The notes under the pieces were generated by a model. It worked only from the letters and a program-made list of their open reading frames with translations, was not told the DNA's origin and did no database searches. Below, one piece after another: positions 52,739-63,166 of a stretch of DNA of 64,000 nucleotides; positions within the stretch are counted from its first letter, which is position 1; every line of letters starts with the position of its first letter. This DNA comes from Streptomyces sp. NBC_00569 (lineage in GTDB: Bacteria; Actinomycetota; Actinomycetes; Streptomycetales; Streptomycetaceae), in assembly GCF_036345255.1 (NCBI RefSeq), contig NZ_CP107783.1, forward strand, positions 1,426,001-1,490,000. Reading direction: 5' to 3'. The position numbers and the translations under genes were made by a program.

Positions 52739-54104
52739 CTCTGCCCTTCAGGGCGGAGAGGAATCGGATTTCTGCGGGGCAGGACAGCGGGCAACGGGCT
52801 GGGCTTCGCCGCCAGGGTGGATCGCAGTGCTTTGACCCGCGGGTTTGAACGTCACGTGTGGCGGCGGTAGTTTGCGAGTGTGACCACGAGGCAGGTGAAG
52901 CGGGCGTTCAAGTACCGCTTCTATCCGACGGATGCGCAGGCCGCGGAGCTGTCGCGCACGTTCGGATGCGTGCGGAAGGTCTACAACATGGCGCTTTCCG
53001 CTCGGACCGAGGCGTGGGCGCGGCAGGAGCGGATCAACTACAACCAGAGTTCCGCGATGCTGACGGCGTGGAAGCAGACCGAGGAACTGGCGTATCTGAA
53101 CGAGGTCTCGTCGGTCCCGCTCCAGCAGGCCCTGCGGCACCTGCAAGGAGCGTTTGCCCAGTTCTTCGGCAAGCGGGCCAAATACCCGCGCTTCAAGAGC
53201 CGGAAGAAGTCGCGGAAGTCCGCCGAGTACACCACCTCGGCGTTCCGTTTCAGGGACGGTGAGCTGAGACTCGCGAAGATGAGCGAGTCCCTTCGCATCG
53301 CGTGGTCGAGACCGCTACCGGACGGTGTGAGCCCTTCCACGGTGACGGTGTCGCAGGACGCGGCCGGCCGCTGGTTCGTCTCTCTGTTGTGCGACGACCC
53401 CAGCATCAGGCACCTGCCCACCAGTGATGCCGCGGCCGGTATCGATGCCGGTCTCGACCACCTCCTTACCCTCTCGACGGGCGAGAAGATCGCCAACCCG
53501 AGGCACGAGCGCCGCGACCGCATCGCACTTGCGAAAGCTCAGCGCAGGCTGGCGAAGAAGGCCAAAGGCTCGGCGAACCGGGCCAGGGCCCGGCGCAAAG
53601 TCGCCAAGATCCACGCCCGGATCGCGGACCGCCGCCGCGATGCCCTGCACAAGATCACCACTCGGCTCGTGCGCGAAAACCAAACGCTCGTGATCGAGGA
53701 CCTGACCGTGCGCAACATGGTCAAAAACCGGAAACTGGCCCGCGCCATCAGCGACGCCGCGTGGTCTCAGTTCCGGAGCATGCTGGAGTACAAGGCCGCC
53801 TGGTACGGGCGTGAGGTGATCGCGGTCGACCGGTGGTTCCCCTCCTCGAAACTGTGCTCCTCCTGCGGCACCTTGGCTGACGAGATGCCGCTCAGTGTCC
53901 GCACGTGGACGTGTGAGTGCGGCACGACCCATGACCGGGACGCGAACGCAGCGAAGAACCTTCTGGCCGCCGGGCGGGCGGTTGCAGCCTGCGGAGCTGG
54001 TGTAAGACCTCAACGGAGTTCTCCGGGCGGGCAGTCGGCGATGAAACAGGAAACCTCACGGCGCGAGCCGTAAGAACCCCTCCCTTCAGGGAGGGGAGCG
54101 TCAA
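52739..54104 (+). mobile_element. TnpB-only IS200/IS605-type insertion element
   Basis: A left hairpin, CTCTGCCC-TTCA-GGGCGGAG (52739-52758, one wobble), and a right hairpin, CCCCTCCC-TTCA-GGGAGGGG (54077-54096), followed by GCGTCAA, bracket tnpB. No tnpA lies in the window, so the element probably depends on a TnpA elsewhere. Exact ends are uncertain by some bases. The 3' part of tnpB through the right hairpin is where the guide omega-RNA of such elements is encoded. The element separates glgA from the FhuF-like gene and ends three bases short of the latter's stop codon. Confidence 0.85.
52880..54073 (+). CDS. tnpB: TnpB RNA-guided nuclease (IS200/IS605 OrfB)
   Basis: A 397-residue TnpB. 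The RuvC residues are Asp in AAGIDAGLDHLL, Glu in LVIEDLTVRN and Asp in HDRDANAAKN. The zinc ribbon has CSSCG and CECG, and the N-terminal RNA-binding part has AFKYRFYPTDAQ. All catalytic residues are intact, so it is potentially active as an omega-RNA-guided DNA nuclease. It starts at GTG 52880 with no strong ribosome-binding site. Its last 100 bases overlap the expected omega-RNA scaffold. Confidence 0.93.
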   Translation: MTTRQVKRAFKYRFYPTDAQAAELSRTFGCVRKVYNMALSARTEAWARQERINYNQSSAMLTAWKQTEELAYLNEVSSVPLQQALRHLQGAFAQFFGKRAKYPRFKSRKKSRKSAEYTTSAFRFRDGELRLAKMSESLRIAWSRPLPDGVSPSTVTVSQDAAGRWFVSLLCDDPSIRHLPTSDAAAGIDAGLDHLLTLSTGEKIANPRHERRDRIALAKAQRRLAKKAKGSANRARARRKVAKIHARIADRRRDALHKITTRLVRENQTLVIEDLTVRNMVKNRKLARAISDAAWSQFRSMLEYKAAWYGREVIAVDRWFPSSKLCSSCGTLADEMPLSVRTWTCECGTTHDRDANAAKNLLAAGRAVAACGAGVRPQRSSPGGQSAMKQETSRREP

Positions 54105-54106
54105 GG

Positions 54107-54841
54107 TCACCCAGAAGCGGCCGGTGGGGAAGAGTGCTGCGGCGGCCGCTCGAAGCAGCAGTCGCCGCAGAGACCGCCGCCCGGGGTGCGGTAGATGAGG
54201 CAGCAGCTCGTGCGGCGGAAGGCGGTGCCGGTGCGGGTGCCGGTCGCGGTGAGGCGGGGGTCCTCGAAGAGTTCCGTGGTCAGGAGGCGGGCGCGGGCGG
54301 CGACGTCGGGGCGCCCCGCGCGGCGCGCCCAGCGGCTGATCTCGCGGGCCGCGCCGGCGAGCGCGGACCCGGCGTTGCCGCGCAGCAGCGGGGCGGACAC
54401 GCGGTAGCGGGCGCGCAGTGCGGCCGACAGCGGTTCGAGGTGGCGGTCGAGGACGAGCTCCGCGATGTGCGCGCTGTCGGCGGGGAGCTGCCCCGTACCG
54501 GCGAGGAACAGGTCGTCGGGCGCACCGGCGTCGGGGTTCCAGTGCAGCAGCGCGGGGTCGAGGTCGGGGACGCGCCCGAAGAGGGCGGCGCTGCCGAGTG
54601 ACAGCGACCAGAGGCGTGCCGCGAGTCCGAGTTGGGCGACGGACACGGCGACGCGTGGTTCGGGCACGGAGAGTGCTCGCGCGACCTTCTCGACGCGGTA
54701 CGCGAGGGGGTCGCGGACCGGTGCGTCGCTCTGATAGACGCGCCCCAGCGTCGGCAGATCACTTTCTGCCGCGCCGGTGTCGCGCAGAGCGAAGAATCCG
54801 CCGAGGGAAACGAGTTCGCGCAGGTCGATGTGGGCTGTCAC
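54107..54841 (-). CDS. FhuF-like (2Fe-2S) iron reductase-type protein
   Basis: A 244-residue protein starting at GTG 54841. The C-terminus has the FhuF cysteine pattern, Cys-Cys-x10-Cys-x2-Cys, in RRTSCCLIYRTPGGGLCGDC. FhuF proteins bind a 2Fe-2S cluster and reduce ferric siderophores in the cytoplasm. The N-terminal half (LGLAARLWSLSLGSAALFGR) is typical of actinobacterial members. No siderophore genes lie in the window. The TnpB element lies directly downstream of its stop codon. Confidence 0.85.
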   Translation of the reverse strand: MTAHIDLRELVSLGGFFALRDTGAAESDLPTLGRVYQSDAPVRDPLAYRVEKVARALSVPEPRVAVSVAQLGLAARLWSLSLGSAALFGRVPDLDPALLHWNPDAGAPDDLFLAGTGQLPADSAHIAELVLDRHLEPLSAALRARYRVSAPLLRGNAGSALAGAAREISRWARRAGRPDVAARARLLTTELFEDPRLTATGTRTGTAFRRTSCCLIYRTPGGGLCGDCCFERPPQHSSPPAASG

Positions 54842-55062
54842 GGCCTCAGTACAGCAAGTAGGCGCTCGCAGGTCACGGGTGGGGTGCACCCCGTGTCCCC
54901 CACCGGGTGGAGGAGCCGGGGCCGGTCGTACTCCATCGGCAGTAGGACCCAATGCGTGCTCAGGTACGACGACGTGAGCGCCGGAAAGAGAGATCGTAGA
55001 GGTATGGAAACCGACCGTTCGCCGCGCCACGGGATGCGCTGCCGCACAGTGAGGAGCGGCCG

Positions 55063-57325
<2,263 letters not shown>

Positions 57326-57435
57326 TCAGAAGCGGCAAGTTAGCCGCTCCGGCACACTCGTGACAAGACCCGCACAGGGGTGACACGGGCAGTCAAGAGG
57401 TGCCAAGGGGGCGCTGTTCAGGCGTAGTTCGCGTA

Positions 57436-58407
57436 TCAGCCGCGCAACTTCACCGGCAGCCAGTCGAGTTGGGCGGCCTGGTGGAAGGGCCCGCCGCCCT
57501 CGTGGTCGTTGAAGGTGTACACCTTGATCGTCTTGTCCTGGCCGGCATAGGCGTTGAAGGCCGCGAAGACCGTGGAGGGCGGGCAGGTCTGGTCCTCCAG
57601 CGCCACCGAGAAGAGGGCGGGCGCGGTGCCGCTCGCCGCGAAGTGCACGCCGTCGAAGTACGACAGCGTGCGGAAGACCTGCTCGTCGGCGCCGATGTGC
57701 GCCTTCAGGTACAGGGCTATCTCGCGGTAGGGGTGGCGTTCGGTGAGGGTGGCCGCGCGGGGGAACTGGCACAGGAACGGCACGTCGGGCGCGATGGCGA
57801 CGAGGTCGGGCACGAGGCCGCCGACCGCGATCGTGATGCCGCCGCCCTGGCTGCCGCCGAGGGCCGCGACGCGCGAGGCGTCGACCAGGGGGTGCGAGCG
57901 GGCCGCCTCGACGGCGCGCACGGCGTCGGTGAAGACGCGCCGGTAGAAGTAGTCGTGCGGGTCCTCGATGCCGCGTGTCATGAAGCCGGTGTGCGCGGGT
58001 CCGCTGCCGACCGGGTCGGGGGTGTCGCCCACCCGGCCGCCGGAGCCCTGGCCGCGGGTGTCCATGACGAAGTGGGCGAAGCCGGCCGCGGCCCACATCA
58101 GGTTCGTGTGCGGCAGTCCGCGCCCGCCTCCGTAGCCGATGTACTCGACGACGGCGGGCAGCGGCCCGGTCGTCCCGGCAGGCAGGACGAGCCAGCCCTT
58201 GACCGGATGCCCGCCGAACCCGGCGTACGTAACATCGAAGACGTCGACCGCGGACAGCGGCACGTCGACCGGGACGAAGCGCGCGTCGAGGTCGTGTTCA
58301 CGCGCCTCGGCCAGGGTCTTCTCCCAGAACACGTCGAAGTCCTCGGGCCGCGTCAATGTCGGCCGGTAGGCCCGCAGTTCGTCGAGCGGCAGGTCGAAAT
58401 GAGGCAC
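57436..58407 (-). CDS. Acetyl xylan esterase / cephalosporin-C deacetylase (CE7)
   Basis: A 323-residue alpha/beta hydrolase of family CE7, starting at GTG 58407 behind AAGGAG. It has RGQGSGG (oxyanion-related), the nucleophile Ser in GGSQGGGI, and late Asp and His residues in ALEDQTCPPST and NDHEGGG. CE7 enzymes deacetylate xylooligosaccharides and cephalosporins and act in the cytoplasm, consistent with the lack of a signal peptide. It is monocistronic. Confidence 0.92.
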   Translation of the reverse strand: MPHFDLPLDELRAYRPTLTRPEDFDVFWEKTLAEAREHDLDARFVPVDVPLSAVDVFDVTYAGFGGHPVKGWLVLPAGTTGPLPAVVEYIGYGGGRGLPHTNLMWAAAGFAHFVMDTRGQGSGGRVGDTPDPVGSGPAHTGFMTRGIEDPHDYFYRRVFTDAVRAVEAARSHPLVDASRVAALGGSQGGGITIAVGGLVPDLVAIAPDVPFLCQFPRAATLTERHPYREIALYLKAHIGADEQVFRTLSYFDGVHFAASGTAPALFSVALEDQTCPPSTVFAAFNAYAGQDKTIKVYTFNDHEGGGPFHQAAQLDWLPVKLRG

Positions 58408-58552
58408 GGGCAGCTCCTTCTCCGTAGAGATATCCGTCGAGACTTCCGCAGCGAGTCCTGAGGGCTCGAGAGAGCGTCGCAGCGTCACCGTACGCCTCAC
58501 CGCGCTACAAATGAACAGGAACGATCACCTCCCTACGTCAGGAGCGACAGGC

Positions 58553-59992
58553 ATGAGCAAGTCAGCCCAGATCGGTGTCACGGGACTCGCCGTCATGGGG
58601 CGCAACCTCGCCCGGAACTTCGCCAGGAACGGCTACACGGTCGCCCTGCACAACCGCACCGCGTCCCGCACGCACGACCTCGTCGCGGAGTTCGGCGGCG
58701 AGGGCGAGTTCGTCCCCACCGAGACCGCGGAGGAGTTCGTGGCGGCGCTGGAACGGCCGCGCCGCCTGGTGATCATGGTCAAGGCCGGTGACCCCACGGA
58801 CGCGGTGATTCAGGAGTTCGCGCCGCTCCTGGAGCCCGGCGACATGATCGTCGACGGCGGCAACGCCCACTTCGCGGACACTCGGCGCCGCGAGCGCGAA
58901 CTGCGCGAGCGCGGCATCCACTTCGTCGGCACGGGCGTCTCCGGCGGCGAGGAGGGCGCCCTGAACGGGCCGAGCATCATGCCGGGCGGCAGCGAGGAGT
59001 CGTACGCGGCGCTCGGCCCGATGCTGGAGAAGATCTCCGCCAAGGCCAAGGACGGCGCCCCGTGCGTGACGCACGTCGGCCCGGACGGCGCCGGCCACTT
59101 CGTGAAGATGGTCCACAACGGCATCGAGTACGCCGACATGCAGCTCATCGGCGAGGCCTACCAGCTCCTGCGCGACGTGGCGGGCTACTCCCCCGCGCAG
59201 ATCGCCGACATCTTCCGGAAGTGGAACACGGGCCGGCTCGACTCGTATCTGATCGAGATCACGGCCGAGGTCCTTTCCCACGTGGACACGGCGACGGGCA
59301 AGCCCTTCGTGGACGTCGTCGTCGACGAGGCGGAGCAGAAGGGCACGGGGCGCTGGACGGTGCAGATCGCCCTCGACCTGGGCGTCCCGGTGTCGGGTAT
59401 CGCCGAGGCCGTCTTCGCGCGCTCGCTCTCCGGCCACGCGGACCTGCGCGCCGCCTCGAAGGACCTGGCGGGCCCGACGCCGACCGCGCTGAGCGAGCCG
59501 GAGGCGGCGGCGTTCGCCGACCGGGTCGAGCAGGCCCTGTACGCGTCGAAGATCGTGTCGTACACGCAGGGCTTCCACGAGATCGCGGCGGGCAGCGAGG
59601 CCTACGACTGGAACATCGACCTGGGCGCCGTCGCCTCGATCTGGCGCGGCGGCTGCATCATCCGGGCCGCGTTCCTCGACCGGATCACGGCCGCGTACGA
59701 CGCCCGGCCCGACCTGCCGAGCCTCCTCTCGGACAAGACGTTCGCGCAGGAGATCGGCGCGGCGCAGGACGACTGGCGTGCCGTCCTGGTCGCCGCGACG
59801 GTCGAAGGCGTGCCGGCGCCCGGGTTCGCCGCCGCGCTCGCGTACTACGACGCGCTGCGCGCCGACCGCCTCCCGGCCGCGCTCACCCAGGGCCAGCGGG
59901 ACTTCTTCGGCGCCCACACCTACCGCCGCACGGACCGCGACGGCGCGTTCCACACGCTGTGGGGCGGCGACCGGTCCGAGGTGTCGGCGTAA
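58553..59992 (+). CDS. gndA: 6-phosphogluconate dehydrogenase, decarboxylating
   Basis: A 479-residue enzyme of the oxidative pentose phosphate pathway (6-phosphogluconate to ribulose-5-phosphate, CO2 and NADPH). It shows GVTGLAVMGRNLARN (Rossmann loop), FVGTGVSGGEEGALNGPSIM, the substrate/catalytic block GHFVKMVHNGIEYADMQL with Lys and His, and a C-terminal FFGAHTYRRTDRDGAFHT tail typical of the long form. ATG 58553 follows AGGAG. The length is normal. It lies alone, followed by the element remnant. Confidence 0.95.
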   Translation: MSKSAQIGVTGLAVMGRNLARNFARNGYTVALHNRTASRTHDLVAEFGGEGEFVPTETAEEFVAALERPRRLVIMVKAGDPTDAVIQEFAPLLEPGDMIVDGGNAHFADTRRRERELRERGIHFVGTGVSGGEEGALNGPSIMPGGSEESYAALGPMLEKISAKAKDGAPCVTHVGPDGAGHFVKMVHNGIEYADMQLIGEAYQLLRDVAGYSPAQIADIFRKWNTGRLDSYLIEITAEVLSHVDTATGKPFVDVVVDEAEQKGTGRWTVQIALDLGVPVSGIAEAVFARSLSGHADLRAASKDLAGPTPTALSEPEAAAFADRVEQALYASKIVSYTQGFHEIAAGSEAYDWNIDLGAVASIWRGGCIIRAAFLDRITAAYDARPDLPSLLSDKTFAQEIGAAQDDWRAVLVAATVEGVPAPGFAAALAYYDALRADRLPAALTQGQRDFFGAHTYRRTDRDGAFHTLWGGDRSEVSA

Positions 59993-60022
59993 GGCCTTGC
60001 CGCTACCGAACACTTGCCCTAC

Positions 60023-60280
60023 ACCTCCACCCTGAAGGGTGGAGGTGGAGGGCATCCTGCCCGTAGCGGCCCGGAGGGGCGCAGTGGCATGGCCAGGATC
60101 ACCTTGTCCGACAACGGAGTTGTCGGACCTACCGCCGGACGGGCGGAAAGTCAGGTCTGCGGAGGCCTTGTAAGACCGACCCTCACCGGTCGGCAGAGGC
60201 CCGTGAAACAGGAACCCAAGGTGGTACGGCGGAGCAGTACGGACCGGAATTCCCTGCCCTCGGGCAGGGAAGGGCGTCAA
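60023..60280 (+). mobile_element. Internally deleted TnpB-type element with both end hairpins
   Basis: The left hairpin is ACCTCCACCC-TGAA-GGGTGGAGGT (60023-60046), a perfect ten-base stem. The right hairpin is TTCCCTGCCC-TC-GGGCAGGGAA (60250-60271), followed by GGCGTCAA, the same end as the intact element at 54097-54104. Between them a read-through frame gives CGGLVRPTLTGRQRPVKQEP, a clear relative of the TnpB C-terminus CGAGVRPQ...MKQE of the intact copy. The remaining about 900 bases of tnpB are gone. It is a 260-bp non-autonomous derivative that still carries the region encoding omega-RNA. Confidence 0.8.
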
Positions 60281-60477
60281 ATGGGTGAAGGCTCCGGCTC
60301 GGGCGGCGCCGGGTCCGGGTCGGGGTTCGGCGGGCCCGGGGACGGCGGGGGCGGCGGAGGCTGCGGTGTGGGGCGGGGCGACGGGGGTGTCGGAACCGGG
60401 GCCGGGAACGGACCGGGATCGGGGACGTCGGGCCCCGGCGTGGGCGGGGTGACGGGGTCGGGGAAGGGATGCGTCAT
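60277..60477 (-). CDS. Short proline-rich protein
   Basis: A 66-residue protein starting at ATG 60477 with an excellent AGGAGG eight bases upstream. About half the residues are proline, interspersed with Asp, Glu and Gly (MTHPFPDPVTPPTPGPDVPD), with no signal peptide. The stop codon lies inside the terminal GCGTCAA of the element remnant, so the present C-terminus may be set by the insertion. Function unknown. Confidence 0.6.
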   Translation of the reverse strand: MTHPFPDPVTPPTPGPDVPDPGPFPAPVPTPPSPRPTPQPPPPPPSPGPPNPDPDPAPPEPEPSPI

Positions 60478-60599
60478 CGATTCCTCCTGGGGGGGTCGGA
60501 GGCCGGCCGCGTCCCGGGCGGGGGGCGGCCGGTCCCTGCCACTGTCTCCCGGCACGCGTGCCCACGCCTGCCAGGTCCACACACCGCCCCGGCCGGCTC

Positions 60600-61058
60600 T
60601 CAGCCCTTGATACGGGTGAGGCGTACGACGGGAATGTCCCGCTCGGTCTTCTTCTGGTAGTCCGCGTACGGGGCGAAGATCTCCACGAGGTGGGGCCACA
60701 CCCTGGCCTTCTCCTCCGGGGAGAGAGTCTCGGCGCGGGCGTCGAACCGCTCCGTCTCGACGCGCAGCCGCACGTCCGGGTTGACCTCCAGGTTCAGGTA
60801 CCACTCGGGGTGCTGGTCGGCGCCGCCCTTCGAGGCGACGATCAGGTAGTCCTCGCCGTCACGGTCGTAGATCAGAACCGTGCGGCGCCACTGCCCGGTG
60901 CGACGCCCCTGGTAGTCGAGCAGGAGGCAGGGCGCGCTCATCGGGCCCGGGATCGTCGTGCCCTCGGTGCCGCCGGACTCCTCGTACAGGCGGGCCTGCT
61001 CCGCGACCCAGCCGGTGGGGCTGATCACGACGTCGGTGCCGGTCTCGTCCTCGGCCAT
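60600..61058 (-). CDS. Deazaflavin (F420)-dependent nitroreductase-family protein
   Basis: A 152-residue split-barrel protein of the Ddn/F420H2-dependent family: CLLLDYQGRRTGQWRRTVLI, DYLIVASKGGADQHPEWYLN, and ARVWPHLVEIFAPYADYQKKT at the C-terminus. These enzymes use reduced F420, which streptomycetes make, to reduce quinones or other substrates. ATG 61058 follows GAGGAG. It is the last gene of a leftward group with the racemase-family and acetyltransferase genes. Confidence 0.88.
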   Translation of the reverse strand: MAEDETGTDVVISPTGWVAEQARLYEESGGTEGTTIPGPMSAPCLLLDYQGRRTGQWRRTVLIYDRDGEDYLIVASKGGADQHPEWYLNLEVNPDVRLRVETERFDARAETLSPEEKARVWPHLVEIFAPYADYQKKTERDIPVVRLTRIKG

Positions 61059-61113
61059 CTGGCTCTCCTCGTTCAGCTCAAGCCGGTGTCACTCGGTACG
61101 AACTCGGCTCAGC

Positions 61114-61749
61114 CTAGGCCGTGTTGTCCGCCGCCGCGCGCAGGCCGGGGCGGGGGCTGGACAGGACGGGGACCGTCGCGGTGGTCCGGTCGGCGGCGGG
61201 CGCCATGGAGGCCTGGGCGAGCACGACGACGTCGACATCGGTGAGGGCGTCCACGGCGGCGGCCACGAGGTCCCGGTACCCGTCCCGGTCACCGGCCTCG
61301 AAACGCTCCCAGGCTCCTGCGACCAGCACCGTGCGGACGTCGACGGGGCGGCCGGCCCGGGCGGCCTCCTCCTCGACGAGGGCGACGGTCGGCGCGAGGG
61401 TGCTCTCCAGGGCGGCGACCACGGCGACAACGCGTCCGGCCTCGACCGCGGCGGCGGCCATCGGCCGGTCCACGCGCAGGACGGGGACGCCGACGGCGGC
61501 GGACTGGGCCTCGGCGACGCCGCCGATGGTCGAGCAGGTGCAGAGCACGGCGGCCGCCCCGTCGGCCACTGCGGTTTCGAGCAGCGCGCGCACGTCGTCC
61601 GCGACGGCGTCGGGCCCGGCGGTCCTGGCCCGTTCGAGCAGACTCTCGTCCACGACGTGGCGCAGGGCGAGGCCGGGGTGGTCGGTGTCGCGCAGGGCGT
61701 CGAAGACGGGGACGTGGACCGGGGAGGTGTGCAGGAGGGCGAGGGTCAC
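61114..61749 (-). CDS. Asp/Glu racemase superfamily protein
   Basis: A 211-residue protein of the Asp/Glu/hydantoin racemase superfamily. The first active-site Cys is in AVLCTCSTIGG; the second position reads VVVLAQASMAP, with Ala where racemases have Cys. It therefore may act like a decarboxylase or isomerase using one Cys, or have lost racemase activity. The start is GTG 61749, five bases after the acetyltransferase stop, so the two are probably coupled. Confidence 0.78.
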   Translation of the reverse strand: MTLALLHTSPVHVPVFDALRDTDHPGLALRHVVDESLLERARTAGPDAVADDVRALLETAVADGAAAVLCTCSTIGGVAEAQSAAVGVPVLRVDRPMAAAAVEAGRVVAVVAALESTLAPTVALVEEEAARAGRPVDVRTVLVAGAWERFEAGDRDGYRDLVAAAVDALTDVDVVVLAQASMAPAADRTTATVPVLSSPRPGLRAAADNTA

Positions 61750-61753
61750 GCCG

Positions 61754-62110
61754 TCACCACTTGGCCGGGTCGTCGGCGAGCGCGCGCTGTGCGGCGTCCA
61801 TCAGTTCGGGCGGGGCGACGGGGGCCTCTCCAGGATGGCGTGCGGCCCACTCCACGACGAACGGGCACAGGGGCGCGACGGCGATGCTCTCGCGGGCGGC
61901 GATGGCGTACAGCTCGCGGGCCAGCGATCCTGCGATGCCCTTGCCCTCGTGCTGGGGCTGCACGACGGTGTGCACGGGGACGAGGGCCCTCTCGGGCTTG
62001 TCGAGGACGAAGTACTGGATGTACCCGAAGACGGCGCCTTCGGGCTCTCCCGCCGCGCAGGCCACGAGGAGCCCCTTGTCCCGTTCGTCGCGGATCTCGA
62101 TGTCGCTCAT
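61754..62110 (-). CDS. Small GNAT-type N-acetyltransferase
   Basis: A 118-residue acetyltransferase of the short YidJ/GtnT-like kind: FGYIQYFVLDKPERALVPVH, then motif A VVQPQHEGKGIAGSLARELY and APLCPFVVEWAARHPG. The last 25 residues extend past the core. ATG 62110 follows GAGGAG. It lies between panD and the racemase-family gene on the same strand. GNAT partners (PanM/PanZ) promote PanD maturation in enterobacteria, but this protein does not obviously belong to that family. Confidence 0.82.
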   Translation of the reverse strand: MSDIEIRDERDKGLLVACAAGEPEGAVFGYIQYFVLDKPERALVPVHTVVQPQHEGKGIAGSLARELYAIAARESIAVAPLCPFVVEWAARHPGEAPVAPPELMDAAQRALADDPAKW

Positions 62111-62140
62111 GGGGGTCTCCTCGCGTCTGCTGCGGGACGG

Positions 62141-62569
62141 TCAGCCGCTGGTGGCCGCCACCGCCTGGGGGCTGCGCTCCGTGTCCCCGCCGGGAACCGG
62201 CTCGGACGGGTCGGCGCCCAGGGCCACGATCCGGTTCTCCCGGTCCACGTGCACGACTTGGGGCCGCAGCGCACGCGCCTCGGCGTCGTCGACCTGAGCG
62301 TAACTGATGATGATCACGAGGTCCCCGGGGTGCACGAGATGGGCCGCGGCCCCGTTGATCCCGATGACACCGCTCCCCCGCTCGCCCTCGATGACGTACG
62401 TCTCCAGGCGGGCGCCGTTGTCGATGTCGACGATGTGGACGAGCTCGCCGGGCAGCAGATCGGCGGCGTCGAGGAGGTCACGGTCGATGGTGACGGACCC
62501 GACGTAGTGCAGGTCGGCCTGGGTGACGGTGGCGCGATGGATTTTGGACTTGAACATGGTGCGCAGCAT
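62141..62569 (-). CDS. panD: Aspartate 1-decarboxylase
   Basis: A 142-residue pyruvoyl enzyme making beta-alanine for pantothenate. [20 protein letters not shown] leads to the self-cleavage site Gly-Ser in HYVGSVTID (about residues 24-25), with catalytic Tyr in IISYAQVDD. The C-terminal tail of about 25 residues is longer than in E. coli PanD, as is common in actinobacteria. ATG 62569 follows GGGAG. An acetyltransferase gene follows 30 bases downstream, but no other pantothenate genes are present. Confidence 0.95.
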   Translation of the reverse strand: MLRTMFKSKIHRATVTQADLHYVGSVTIDRDLLDAADLLPGELVHIVDIDNGARLETYVIEGERGSGVIGINGAAAHLVHPGDLVIIISYAQVDDAEARALRPQVVHVDRENRIVALGADPSEPVPGGDTERSPQAVAATSG

Positions 62570-62706
62570 TCAGCACTCCCGAAATTCGCTCCCTGCCCGC
62601 TTTTTGCAGGTCAAAGGCGTTCCGCACTCTACACCGGCACGCGTCGGACTCGAAGGGTGTGAGGAGACATCGGGTCGCTCCGGGCTGATCGGAGGCTGAC
62701 CTCAGA

Positions 62707-63120
62707 TCACGTGCTCCGGCCCCGCGCCCGGGCCAGCTGCTTCAGTTCGATGATGGTCGCGACGGCGTGCAGCCAGGCGGCCGCGGTGTCGTCGGCGGCG
62801 ATCCCGCCCACCAGTTCGGTGCCGGCCTCCAGCCACTCCCGTACGAGGTCGGCCGCCTCCCGGCGGGGCAGGGGCTCGGGCAGCTCCGCGGCGCGGGCGA
62901 GTCCGCCGGCGCGCACGGTGTCGGCGAGGAAGGCGACCGAGCGCGGCTCGGTGCCGAGGCGGTCGAGGATGACGGCCGCGGCCGCGGCTCCGTCGCCGAA
63001 CAGGGCGGTGCGCCGGGTGCCGGGCGCGGCGGTGAGGCCGTAACGCAGCAGGACGGTGATGTCGAGCTGTGCCAGCTCGTCGTCCGTGCGGTCCGGAGGG
63101 TACGGAGCGTCGTCGTTCAT
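62707..63120 (-). CDS. Hypothetical protein
   Basis: A 137-residue, mainly alpha-helical protein, MNDDAPYPPDRTDDELAQLD, with long Ala-rich helices (AAAAAVILDRLGTEPRSVAF) and no membrane segment. ATG 63120 follows GAGG. I do not recognise the family. It lies 46 bases downstream of the lipoprotein gene on the same strand. Confidence 0.6.
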   Translation of the reverse strand: MNDDAPYPPDRTDDELAQLDITVLLRYGLTAAPGTRRTALFGDGAAAAAVILDRLGTEPRSVAFLADTVRAGGLARAAELPEPLPRREAADLVREWLEAGTELVGGIAADDTAAAWLHAVATIIELKQLARARGRST

Positions 63121-63166
63121 GGCGGGGCCTCGGGTGTCTCGTCTCATCTGACTGGTCCGCTGCGGC

